Shown piece by piece: positions 7,720-15,611 of a stretch of 39,955 nt of DNA. The stretch spans positions 1 to 39,955 of the IMG/VR virus record IMGVR_UViG_3300030617_000031. One strand, written 5' to 3'. This DNA comes from a virus. The notes under the pieces were generated by a model, which was not told the origin of the DNA, did not search any database, and was given only the letters and a program-made list of their open reading frames with translations. Each line of letters starts with the position of its first letter. Position 1 is the stretch's first letter. The translations under genes were made by a program, and so were the position numbers.

Positions 7720-8334
7720 ATGAATCATTTCGCTGAAGTAGTACGTTTTAACGAAGCCGCACGCGGCGCGCTGCCGCACCGCCCAACTAAGCTGACACTC
7801 GACGAGACAAAGCTCTGCCTGCGTTTGATCATCGAAGAGTCGTTCGAGACCGTCGAAGCGTGCCTCAGGCCCGAAAGCGCGGCGCTCGTCCTGATGACGA
7901 CTTATAAGAACAAAATTCAGGCGGTCATTGCTCACCTGATCGACCACTCGGATGTAGAACAGGACAGCGCAGCCCTGTTGGACGGTCTGTGCGATACAAT
8001 CGTGGTTACTATGGGGATGGCTGCGCTCGCCGGGTTGCCGCTGAATGAAGGCATGGGTGAGGTCAATGGTAGCAACTTGGCCAAGATCGACCCAGCCACA
8101 GGCCTGTGCATCAAGGATGCCGGCGGAAAGATCCAAAAACCGCCGGGTTGGAAGAAGCCGGACCTCGAATCGATCATCAGCTGGTCTCGGTTGCACGGCA
8201 ACCGCGGCGACGTGCATTACGAGAAGATTAAGCCAGTCTCGGCTGCACTCGAAACCGCGTTAAGCAGCTGCGGTCAGTTCCCCGAGAACTTAGCAGCGCA
8301 CAAGAAAGCTGGGGGTGTAGGTCAGCATGAGTAG
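7720..8334 (+). CDS. MazG-like nucleotide pyrophosphohydrolase
   Basis: 204 residues. The all-alpha NTP pyrophosphohydrolase pattern is visible: IIEESFE with E39, E40 and E43, then LLDGLCDTIVV with D88 and D92, then NGSNLAKID (N119, K122) followed by a Gly/Pro-rich closing segment (GGKIQKPPGWKKPDL). Members of this superfamily hydrolyse NTPs or dNTPs to monophosphate and pyrophosphate at a Mg site made by the two acidic motifs. In phages they adjust the nucleotide pool or counter (p)ppGpp-type starvation signalling. About 50 residues after the core are unassigned. It overlaps the next gene by eight bases. Confidence 0.75.
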   Translation: MNHFAEVVRFNEAARGALPHRPTKLTLDETKLCLRLIIEESFETVEACLRPESAALVLMTTYKNKIQAVIAHLIDHSDVEQDSAALLDGLCDTIVVTMGMAALAGLPLNEGMGEVNGSNLAKIDPATGLCIKDAGGKIQKPPGWKKPDLESIISWSRLHGNRGDVHYEKIKPVSAALETALSSCGQFPENLAAHKKAGGVGQHE

Positions 8335-8497
8335 AGAAGAAGTTGAGGCGCTCCTGAGAGCTAAGAGGGAGTCGGATGGAATCGACACGGGGCTTTACGA
8401 CTGCGGATTACAGTACGTGGTCATGGACGAAGTGGACGGCGTAGGTTTGACGTTCACTTGGTTCTCTCAGATGAATGATTTAGACGATCTGGTTTAA
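8327..8497 (+). CDS. Small acidic unknown protein
   Basis: 56 residues from ATG 8327, overlapping the end of the MazG-like gene by eight bases, with GGGGGTG upstream. The product starts MSREEVEALLRAKRE and ends NDLDDLV; it is strongly acidic and looks like helix-hairpin. It fills the otherwise empty interval before 8508. No family recognised. Confidence 0.6.
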   Translation: MSREEVEALLRAKRESDGIDTGLYDCGLQYVVMDEVDGVGLTFTWFSQMNDLDDLV

Positions 8498-8507
8498 GGA
8501 AAACGTA

Positions 8508-8930
8508 ATGGATTGGTTCAACCTCAAAGACATCTACACCGACAAAGAAATGCGCGATACCTACTCCAGCTACCGCAGCCGTGTAGCTGGTGCTCAGGCG
8601 CGACACGTACGCCATCTGGACATCCCGCGGGAAGCTGGAGCCGGAGCTGGACGGCCCGCGCGTGTCACGCTGATCACGCGGGAAGGTGTAGATGCGCTGT
8701 ACGCGCCGGCCGCCGCGCCTGCAAAGCTGAAGCCTTACGTCTGCCCGATGCGCCTGACCGATAAAGCGCGTCAGCACATAGCGGTTACGGACAAGTACAC
8801 GCTTGGGCTTCGGTTCTCCACGGAAGGGCTTGAGAAGCGTGCCCGAATTCTCGACACGGATCAATTCATCGCGTTCCTTGTGAAGATCGGCAACGTGGAT
8901 TTGATCGAGCCGGATTTTATCAACCTCTAG
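8508..8930 (+). CDS. Unknown protein with Ala/Gly/Pro-rich linker
   Basis: 140 residues, AAGGA ten bases upstream of the ATG. A basic helical N-terminus (RSRVAGAQARHVRHLDIPRE) leads into a low-complexity linker (AGAGAGRPAR and later APAAAPAK), then a compact C-terminal domain. The layout resembles a small regulator with a tethered domain, but there is no recognised motif. A 61-base AT-rich gap follows. Confidence 0.55.
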   Translation: MDWFNLKDIYTDKEMRDTYSSYRSRVAGAQARHVRHLDIPREAGAGAGRPARVTLITREGVDALYAPAAAPAKLKPYVCPMRLTDKARQHIAVTDKYTLGLRFSTEGLEKRARILDTDQFIAFLVKIGNVDLIEPDFINL

Positions 8931-8991
8931 TCTTTACAGCGGGTTAGTGTCATCTTTGGCATTTTATAGATAATAATATTTAGGATTCCTA

Positions 8992-9936
8992 ATGAAACAG
9001 GTCTACGTTGAAAAGAAGCTGAACAAGGCCAACACCGTGTTGGTCGGCATCATGGAATCCATCTCGCGCGAGTACTCTGCAGCGGGATACACCATGACCA
9101 CTCGACAGCTCTATTACCAGCTCGTTGCGCGCGACTACATCCCGAACACGCTGCAGGAATACAAGCGCGTCGCATCGATTATCAACGACGCCAAGCTCGC
9201 CGGCCTGCTCGACTGGGACGCGTTTGAAGATCGCACGCGGGCATTCGAGCGTCGTGGTCACTGGGATAACCCGGAAGACATGGTGCAGGCATGCGCCAAC
9301 CAGTTCTACGTTGATATGTGGGAAGGACAGGACCGTCGCGTGTTCGTGATCGTCGAGAAAGAGGCGCTGGTAGGCGTCCTGAATCGCGTCTGCGAACGAT
9401 TCGACGTTCCGCTGCTCGCAGCTCGTGGCTACCCCTCTGCAACAGTGCTGCGCGAGTTCGCCGTCTCCGACATGCGAAAGGCCGAACAAGCGGGTCAAGA
9501 CTGCTTGATCTTGCACCTGGGCGATCATGATCCGAGTGGTATTGATATGACGCGCGACTTGCAGGAACGCCTGTCCTTGTTCACCAACTCGCACGTCGAC
9601 CTGCGGCGCATCGCTTTGAACATGCAGCAGGTCGAAGCCGAAGACCCGCCGGAAAATCCGGCCAAGATCAGCGACTCGCGCTTTGCAGACTACCAACGCA
9701 ACTTTGGTGACAGTAGCTGGGAACTTGACGCGTTGCCGCCCGAGTTCTTGGACTCGCTGCTAACTGAGCAGATCCGCGAAAACATAGACGAGCCGGTTTG
9801 GCGTGAACGCGAAGATGAAATCATTGACGGCCGCCAGGCGTTGAACGAGGCAGTCGACTACATCGCGAACGGGCTACCTCACTACAAAGACAAGATGACC
9901 GGTCGCACGGGTAAGTTTGAATCGGCGCTGGACTGA
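8992..9936 (+). CDS. Topo VI-A / Spo11-like protein (mini-A type)
   Basis: 314 residues. The N-terminal region has TTRQLYYQLV with R38, Y41 and Y42, matching the RxxYY signature around the catalytic tyrosine of the type IIB topoisomerase A subunit and Spo11. A TOPRIM-like domain follows: VIVEKEAL with E122, then HLGDHDPSGID with D178 and D180. These motifs would place the tyrosine for DNA cleavage and the acids for Mg binding. At 314 residues it is shorter than Topo VI-A and no B subunit (GHKL ATPase) is in the window, which fits the single-subunit 'mini-A' proteins described from mobile elements. The 61 bases upstream are AT-rich and may hold a promoter, but I see no convincing hexamers. Confidence 0.75.
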   Translation: MKQVYVEKKLNKANTVLVGIMESISREYSAAGYTMTTRQLYYQLVARDYIPNTLQEYKRVASIINDAKLAGLLDWDAFEDRTRAFERRGHWDNPEDMVQACANQFYVDMWEGQDRRVFVIVEKEALVGVLNRVCERFDVPLLAARGYPSATVLREFAVSDMRKAEQAGQDCLILHLGDHDPSGIDMTRDLQERLSLFTNSHVDLRRIALNMQQVEAEDPPENPAKISDSRFADYQRNFGDSSWELDALPPEFLDSLLTEQIRENIDEPVWREREDEIIDGRQALNEAVDYIANGLPHYKDKMTGRTGKFESALD

Positions 9937-9939
9937 GCG

Positions 9940-10341
9940 GTGAGCAAGCAGCCGAGGAAACGGACCAAGAAGTATGTCCCGAAGCGCGTCAGCTCACCGG
10001 TCATGCCGGAGCTGCACGACATCATTGCGATGGGCATGCACACGTCGTTCTCAACGCTGAAAAGCCGGCCGGATGAAAATGCGTTCTCAATGCTGGCCAG
10101 GATTGTAGGAATGGTCGGCCGCGCTATCGAGGGCGACCCGAGGTTTGCAGCGGAACGGCTGCAGATCAACTCGGCCGGCGCAGCGCTCAACCAGATCGGG
10201 GCCAAGGTGGGTCCGTTGCGCGCGACGGCGCTGGAGCTGCTGCCTGTCTTGAACGCAGTGCGAATGATCGATGTTATCTTGCCGCGCCTCGATGTCGCGA
10301 AGTTGCATCAGGCTAATTTGGATATGGCCTGCCTCAAATAG
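9940..10341 (+). CDS. Unknown protein with basic N-terminus
   Basis: 133 residues from GTG 9940, three bases after the Topo VI-A-like gene. It starts SKQPRKRTKKYVPKRV, a Lys/Arg/Pro-rich tail likely to bind nucleic acid, then continues as a helical domain (ARIVGMVGRAIEGDPRF; ALELLPVLNAVRMIDVIL). The immediate linkage suggests it may assist the upstream protein or replication; this is inference. A strong hairpin starts at its stop codon. Confidence 0.65.
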   Translation: MSKQPRKRTKKYVPKRVSSPVMPELHDIIAMGMHTSFSTLKSRPDENAFSMLARIVGMVGRAIEGDPRFAAERLQINSAGAALNQIGAKVGPLRATALELLPVLNAVRMIDVILPRLDVAKLHQANLDMACLK

Positions 10342-10343
10342 AA

Positions 10344-10365
10344 AAGCCGGGCTTTCGCCCGGCTT
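10344..10365 (+). terminator. Terminator hairpin after 10341
   Basis: Nine-base perfect stem AAGCCGGGC / GCCCGGCTT with a TTTC loop, directly after the stop codon. The downstream bases are CCCCCTC rather than T-rich, so termination could be weaker or read better from the other strand, where TTTTC follows the stem. Confidence 0.6.
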
Positions 10366-10396
10366 CCCCCTCTACGCACCACCCCTGGATCACCCT

Positions 10397-10444
10397 ATGA
10401 ATCATCGCAGCGCGAAGATATCACAGTTCTATTGGGAACTGTGA
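10397..10444 (+). CDS. Possible 15-residue leader peptide
   Basis: An ATG at 10397 opens a 15-codon frame (MNHRSAKISQFYWEL) whose TGA overlaps the ATG of the next gene (TGATG). Only a weak GGAT precedes it. It runs straight through the inverted repeat at 10420-10445, so ribosomes translating it would open that hairpin. It could equally be a chance frame. Confidence 0.25.
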   Translation: MNHRSAKISQFYWEL

Positions 10445-10445
10445 T
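10420..10445 (+). promoter_or_regulatory. Inverted repeat over a start codon
   Basis: Perfect ten-base arms ATCACAGTTC (10420-10429) and GAACTGTGAT (10436-10445) enclose TATTGG. The second arm includes the first two bases of the ATG at 10444 and the loop/arm border holds its GGGA ribosome site. As RNA it would hide the start; as DNA it has the form of a dimeric operator. Confidence 0.6.
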
Positions 10446-11205
10446 GGAGACCATACTGTTTCCGTACGTTATTGAAGGAAAGTCGAAAAATCTAGCGATC
10501 CGAGTGAGTGGTGAAGTCATTGGCGTCTTACCCATTCTGGCGATTCTTGGCTTGAAATGGCAGTTAGAGCGTGTCCATCTCAAGCCAAAGTACGACATAA
10601 ACGTTGCCGGCCGCGTCGAACCAGCAGTAGGCCTTTCAGCATTGGAAAATTGGTTAGGACTACTTAAGCCATCAGCATCAAAAGAAGGCGTTTTGACGCA
10701 GCATTTCAGGGACCACCTGTGCGCAGCGCTCGTGTCCAAGTCCAGTTCACTTGGCGCTCGGGCGCGTGAGCAAAGCGCTGCAGTCACAGCTGCTAAGGGT
10801 GCGGTCGCTCTCATCGGCGCACCTCTTGAAGCGATTGACCACTTCCGCAGAGACGCCAGTCTAGGTTCCGAACGTATTCAGCCGGATCTGATCGCCAAAG
10901 TGGCCCACAGAGGCGTGCTCGATCTGTTCGTCCGGCCGCCTCCTTCAATGTGGGACGACTCACTTGCCGCAATCCAGCGTGTGACCGTCAGCCTGGCAGA
11001 CGACGCCTACCGGCCGCGCCTGCTTCAAGACTACCGCAGAGCGAATCAAGAGGTCTTGGTCGGGCCGCAGATGCTTGAGAGGTATCCAGACAACCCTCTA
11101 GTCCACCGACGCCTCCTGCCGGCGCGTAACACGGTGGAGACCGTAGGTGGCGAGACGCAGGTGACCACCGTGCCGGAGCACCTACAGAAATTCCCCTGGG
11201 AATAA
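10444..11205 (+). CDS. Unknown protein heading the helicase/primase unit
   Basis: 253 residues from ATG 10444; in-frame GTG 10441 and TTG 10432 are alternatives. No signal, though residues about 20-40 are hydrophobic (VIGVLPILAILGLKW) and may pack in a core. The middle is Ala-rich helix; the C-terminal 70 residues contain Arg/Pro-rich DDAYRPRLLQDYRRANQ. I recognise no family. It directly precedes the helicase (27-base gap), so a replication or recombination role is plausible. Its start lies inside a perfect hairpin, suggesting regulated translation. Confidence 0.6.
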   Translation: METILFPYVIEGKSKNLAIRVSGEVIGVLPILAILGLKWQLERVHLKPKYDINVAGRVEPAVGLSALENWLGLLKPSASKEGVLTQHFRDHLCAALVSKSSSLGARAREQSAAVTAAKGAVALIGAPLEAIDHFRRDASLGSERIQPDLIAKVAHRGVLDLFVRPPPSMWDDSLAAIQRVTVSLADDAYRPRLLQDYRRANQEVLVGPQMLERYPDNPLVHRRLLPARNTVETVGGETQVTTVPEHLQKFPWE

Positions 11206-11232
11206 GCAACTAACGATCTAGGAGTAAAACGG

Positions 11233-12636
11233 ATGTCTGCAGTAGCGAATATTTGCAAAAAAATAAACTTCCCACTTACGCCCCTCGGCTACCAGGTAGA
11301 GAACGTCGACGCGAGCATTGCGGAAAGCATCGATCACCACGGCATGTATTGGGACATGGGCGCAGGCAAGACGTTCGGATCGACACTGCGAAACATGATC
11401 TACCGAGACGAGACTGGAGCGCAAATCATCCAGGTCGTACCCCCCATTCTCATTAGGCAATGGGCGCGATGGCTGGACAGCTGCGGGATATCGAACACGG
11501 TCTACGTCGGAACCAAGAAGCAGCGATCAAAACTCACGCTAGGTCGCGACACGAGCTACCTGCTGATTCCGCTTGGCATCCTCAAGAACGACTACGATCG
11601 AATCTATGAGACCTACAGTGCGCGCAAGATATCCGTGGCTGTCGACGAGGCTACCTGCATCAAAAACTACGACTCAGGCAATTTCAGGGCGATCCTGCAG
11701 CTGCAGTCCGGCCAAGCCATCATGCCCATGACCGGTACTCCCCTCGCAACACCTAGTGACGCCTACGCATACATCAAGCTGATTAGCCCGGAAATTTACC
11801 GAAGCTTCTCCCAGTTCGAGAACATCCACGTCGGGTCGAAGGATTACTTCGACACGGTCACAGAGTGGAAAAATCTTGACGTTTTGAAGAAAAACTTAGG
11901 ACTCCGATCTTCTTTTATATCGACGCCAGAGGTTCATCCTGACATGCCGCGCGCGCGAATCTCGGATATCGAGTACGACTTGGCCAAGTCACATGAGAAG
12001 CTGTACCGGACGCTGGTAGACCAACAGCTGCTCGTGTTCGACAACGGCGGCGCTATCGATGCGTCAACGCCATCTAAACTCTACCATGCGGTCCAGCAGA
12101 TCGTGCTGAACTACGGCTACTTCGCGCAGCAGAACGATCTAGTCCCCGCAGGCTTTGAAGTGCTTGATGAAATGGTCGCAGAGGTCGGCCGAGCAAAGCT
12201 GCTGGTGTTTGCGAACTACAAGATGTCCGTGCGCGCCATCGTGGAGCATTTGCGTAAGACGGGCGTAGCAGCTGTGCAAGTGAACGGCGAGATATCCGCC
12301 AAGGAGAAGTTCGACAACATCGAGATGTTCTTGAAAAACCCGCTGTGTCAGGTTCTCGTTGTCAACACGATATCCGCCGGCAAAGGTCTCGACGGCCTGC
12401 AGCATGTCTGCCACTACATGCTGTTTATGGAGGTGCCAACCGTAGCTCTGACATTTTGGCAGGCTGTCAAGCGTCTTGAGCGACCTGGACAGAAGTTTAT
12501 CACGGACGTACGGATCGCCACGGCGCTCGGAACCGTACAGGTGCGGATGCGCAAAAACCTGATTCAGAACGATGGCCTCGTAAATTCCCTAGTTCCGTCT
12601 GCAAACGATCTCCGAAATGCGCTCTACGGGAAGTAG
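11233..12636 (+). CDS. SNF2-like superfamily 2 helicase/translocase
   Basis: 467 residues; AGGAG nine bases before the ATG. Motif I is MGAGKT at 42-47, motif II DEAT at 138-141, motif III TGTP at 167-170, and in the second RecA-like domain there is SAGKGLDGLQ (motif V) and QAVKRLERPGQ (motif VI). It is an ATP-dependent DNA translocase of the compact phage type (like UvsW/SNF2 relatives), with no accessory domains. Placed just before the primase-helicase, it likely acts in fork remodelling, initiation or recombination. Stop and the following gene's upstream region overlap by one base at 12636. Confidence 0.85.
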   Translation: MSAVANICKKINFPLTPLGYQVENVDASIAESIDHHGMYWDMGAGKTFGSTLRNMIYRDETGAQIIQVVPPILIRQWARWLDSCGISNTVYVGTKKQRSKLTLGRDTSYLLIPLGILKNDYDRIYETYSARKISVAVDEATCIKNYDSGNFRAILQLQSGQAIMPMTGTPLATPSDAYAYIKLISPEIYRSFSQFENIHVGSKDYFDTVTEWKNLDVLKKNLGLRSSFISTPEVHPDMPRARISDIEYDLAKSHEKLYRTLVDQQLLVFDNGGAIDASTPSKLYHAVQQIVLNYGYFAQQNDLVPAGFEVLDEMVAEVGRAKLLVFANYKMSVRAIVEHLRKTGVAAVQVNGEISAKEKFDNIEMFLKNPLCQVLVVNTISAGKGLDGLQHVCHYMLFMEVPTVALTFWQAVKRLERPGQKFITDVRIATALGTVQVRMRKNLIQNDGLVNSLVPSANDLRNALYGK

Positions 12637-12689
12637 TGCGGTTAGAATCCTCCCTTCCCCTTAGCACCCACAACCAAAGACACCACCCC

Positions 12690-15515
12690 ATGTCTGACAC
12701 ATTTTTTTACCACACATCAAATAAGACATCTGGTTGGACAGCAGCGCCGTCGTCGTCGCGCGAAGCCGTCATTGCGGCCAAGAAACCGAAGTACGTCACG
12801 GTCTTAGACCTGGACACACTGGTCAACGACGAAACACCTCTCGAAGACACGTTGAAGATCCGTTACTCCGGTCCGTTCTACGCTGACTGGGATTGCCCGG
12901 ACATTATGGAAGGCGCAGCATCCGTTAATCGTTATCTTGACCTACTTAGTCAGGACTACGATGTAAATGTTGAGTGCGTCGCACTGTACGCCACGGGCGG
13001 CCGGGGATTTCACGCGGAGATTCCGTTCGCTGTGATGTCGGCTTCCAAAGCAGGTGTGATGTACTTGCCGTCGATCTACAAGGAAATCGCAAACGAGACG
13101 TTCGTCGAGTTCTTGGACTTGGCCGTCTACTCAGCCAAGCGCGGCCGGATGTGGCGCACACCGAACGTCGAGCGGGAAACACCCGGTAAGTTTAAAGTGC
13201 CTATCTCGCTCGATCAAATGCGCAACATGACGCAAGCGCTGTACGACGAGCTTTGCAGCGAGCCTCAGCCAACCCCTGAGCGCGCCGAGCCTACCCTAGC
13301 GCCGGCTTTCGCTGCCCTCTTCGCTGACCTGAAAAAGAAGGTCGAGCAGAAGTTCCGTGAGCGCAAGAACAAGAAGGGAGACGACAGCGCCGTCAAGCGC
13401 TTCAAAGGCGAGTGGCCCGAGTCGGTCTTAACGCTGATGCGCGGCGAGAACCTGAGCAAGGACGTAGGCCTGAACAAGGTAGCGCTGCAGATCGGCATCT
13501 TGTCCTGTGCTCTTGGGAAAACGCTCGATCAGCATCTGGAAGCCTGCGAGGGGCTGATATCCACTTATAAGGGCGATGGCCACAACACGCGGTCGTCAGT
13601 ACGCAATGAGCTGAAGCGCATGTACGGGTACGCGAACGGCAACGTCGCCTACGCCTACTCGCCCGCGGCGATGGCACACATCATGGACGTGCCCCAGCTG
13701 GCCAAGGATCTGCGAGGCACAGCTGCTCAAGTGGGCGGCGACTCTAACCCTGACGATTTGAGCGACCTATCGCGCGGCCTGATCAACGGATCGAACGGCA
13801 TCTACAGCATCAAAGAAGACACGCTGTACCGCGAGACCAATTGGCACTTCGATTCCGACTCCGTTCTGGAGATCACGGACGCGGAGACTGGCGTGTCACG
13901 CGGATTCATCCTGCAGAGCCGTGACAGTGGTCGGCCGACCCAGGAAATCAACGTCGACCACGGTACGTTCGTGTCCGGCGACAAGCTAAAGGGCTTTCTG
14001 GCGTCTAAAGGCGCAGTTGCGCCGAACATGGACACTCTCAAGGCCGGCCGCCTGCTGGCCTTGATCATGCAAAGCGCCAAGGCCAACGGCCAGATCAAGG
14101 CTCTTCCCAAGGAAGGATTCAACCTCATAGGCGATCACATGGTGTGGTGCAGCCCGAGTGGATGCTGGGCGCACAATTCGCCCGACAACTATCGCTTCAG
14201 GGCCTGTGCGGGCGGCGAAAGCGGCAATTTCAGGTCCGACGTAATGGCAGCGCCTCAGTTGAAGGATCTGGCGAGCGCGGGCGACGTGATAGACGCCCTG
14301 CTCGCCTTCAACTTGAACGATTTCACTGTGGCCGCGACCCTCGGCTGGTTCGTAGCCTGCTGGCACAAGCCGCTGCACATCGCGCTGGGCCAGTCGTTCC
14401 CAATCCTTCAAGCTTACGGCGAGTCGGGCGCGGGCAAGACCCTGCTCTGTATGCAGCTGCTCCGCATGTTCTATTTCAACGAAGCGCCTAAGGCGATGAA
14501 TGCCTCACAGGGAACGGCTTACGGCCGGCGCGTCATGTTCGGCGGCGCTACCTCGATCCCGATCCTGGTCGACGAGTTCAAGCCTACGCGGATGTCGATT
14601 GAAGCAGCACGTGACTTCCGCATGACAATCCATGAGATGTACACCCCGGCATTTCAGTCGCCGCGGGGCGGTGGTGACGCCAGGTCGAGCGCACCAGGTA
14701 ACTGGGCCGAGCTGTCGCAGGACACCAAAACCACGCCGCTGTGCTTCACAACAGAGACGGCCGAGTCCGAGACCGCGATCCAGGAACGCACGATTTCGGT
14801 GCCGTTCAGCAAGGCAGCGCGCGGCGGCACAGCAGACGCAGCGTTCCAGAAGCTGACCGGCAACCCCGAAGTACTCGCAGCCGTTGGCAAGCTACTTCTG
14901 CAAGGCACAGCAGCTGCGAAGAGAGATACCCTCAAAAGCCTGATCGAGCGCGGACACACAGTTGCTAAGGAGAACTTGAACCGCTCGGGCAACAGCCGGA
15001 TCGTCTACAACGCGGGCGTCGCCATATCGGGCTTGGGCTTCCTCGGTATGGTTCTGCGGCACCAGATGCCTGAAGAGTTTTCCGAGCGCTTTGAGGCGCG
15101 TCTGGAGACCTTGCGCGCGGCGCTTCTTGACGCTACCAACTACACGACCCTACAAGCCGCGCCGGAAATCGTAAAGCTGCTACGTTTCATGATCACTATT
15201 TCGCACCAGGACGAAGCGGATGCGGACCACAACGTGCGTCTTGGCAAAGAGTACGCATACTTCGGCAAGGGTCTAGACCTCGACTTGGACGTGGATGCTT
15301 TCTACCTGCGTTACCGGACAGCGGCGACACGGCGCAGCCAGGTTCCGGCGTTCGCAGACCCGGATACTTTCCTCGCAGCGTTGGGTTCGTCGTCGCTGCT
15401 GAAGGAGAACTCACCGCCCGATTCCGGGCTGATTAACGGCACGAATGCGCCTCGCGTTGTGCGTCTTAGCGCGATTGCACTCGAAGAGTACAAATTAGGA
15501 GCGTTTATGGCATGA
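12690..15515 (+). CDS. AEP-type primase fused to helicase
   Basis: 941 residues from ATG 12690, which lacks a clear ribosome site; an in-frame GTG at 12636 is preceded by GGGAAG at too short a spacing, so the start is uncertain. Residues about 60-180 resemble an archaeo-eukaryotic primase: ADWDCPD gives the DxD metal site (D66, D68), GGRGFHAEIP the nucleotide-binding His (H108), and RMWRTPNVERETPGKFKVP a third motif. Near 577-584 GESGAGKT is a Walker A and ILVDEF near 625 a Walker B, so the C-terminal part is a replicative-type helicase. The two would prime and unwind at the phage fork. A repeated hairpin begins at its stop codon. Confidence 0.8.
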   Translation: MSDTFFYHTSNKTSGWTAAPSSSREAVIAAKKPKYVTVLDLDTLVNDETPLEDTLKIRYSGPFYADWDCPDIMEGAASVNRYLDLLSQDYDVNVECVALYATGGRGFHAEIPFAVMSASKAGVMYLPSIYKEIANETFVEFLDLAVYSAKRGRMWRTPNVERETPGKFKVPISLDQMRNMTQALYDELCSEPQPTPERAEPTLAPAFAALFADLKKKVEQKFRERKNKKGDDSAVKRFKGEWPESVLTLMRGENLSKDVGLNKVALQIGILSCALGKTLDQHLEACEGLISTYKGDGHNTRSSVRNELKRMYGYANGNVAYAYSPAAMAHIMDVPQLAKDLRGTAAQVGGDSNPDDLSDLSRGLINGSNGIYSIKEDTLYRETNWHFDSDSVLEITDAETGVSRGFILQSRDSGRPTQEINVDHGTFVSGDKLKGFLASKGAVAPNMDTLKAGRLLALIMQSAKANGQIKALPKEGFNLIGDHMVWCSPSGCWAHNSPDNYRFRACAGGESGNFRSDVMAAPQLKDLASAGDVIDALLAFNLNDFTVAATLGWFVACWHKPLHIALGQSFPILQAYGESGAGKTLLCMQLLRMFYFNEAPKAMNASQGTAYGRRVMFGGATSIPILVDEFKPTRMSIEAARDFRMTIHEMYTPAFQSPRGGGDARSSAPGNWAELSQDTKTTPLCFTTETAESETAIQERTISVPFSKAARGGTADAAFQKLTGNPEVLAAVGKLLLQGTAAAKRDTLKSLIERGHTVAKENLNRSGNSRIVYNAGVAISGLGFLGMVLRHQMPEEFSERFEARLETLRAALLDATNYTTLQAAPEIVKLLRFMITISHQDEADADHNVRLGKEYAYFGKGLDLDLDVDAFYLRYRTAATRRSQVPAFADPDTFLAALGSSSLLKENSPPDSGLINGTNAPRVVRLSAIALEEYKLGAFMA

Positions 15516-15543
15516 AAAGCGTTGTACAAAGCGTTTTCGTTTA
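15513..15543 (+). terminator. Repeated phage terminator hairpin, copy 2
   Basis: GAAAAGCGTTGTACAA followed by AGCGTTTTCGTTT: arms GAAAA/TTTTC and TTGT/ACAA pair with small bulges, and the run ends in T-rich sequence. It starts within the TGA of the primase-helicase. Same element as at 6052 and 22101. Confidence 0.6.
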
Positions 15544-15611
15544 GTACAGTTCGTCTGCGCTGAGATGAATCAGACACATAAAACACCGTTCATAAAACAG
15601 GAAAATAAATC

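Noticed and set aside
8931-8991. Promoter before the Topo VI-A-like gene
   Set aside because: The gap is AT-rich with TTGGCA and TAATAT, but their spacing is only 12 bases and no better pair was found.
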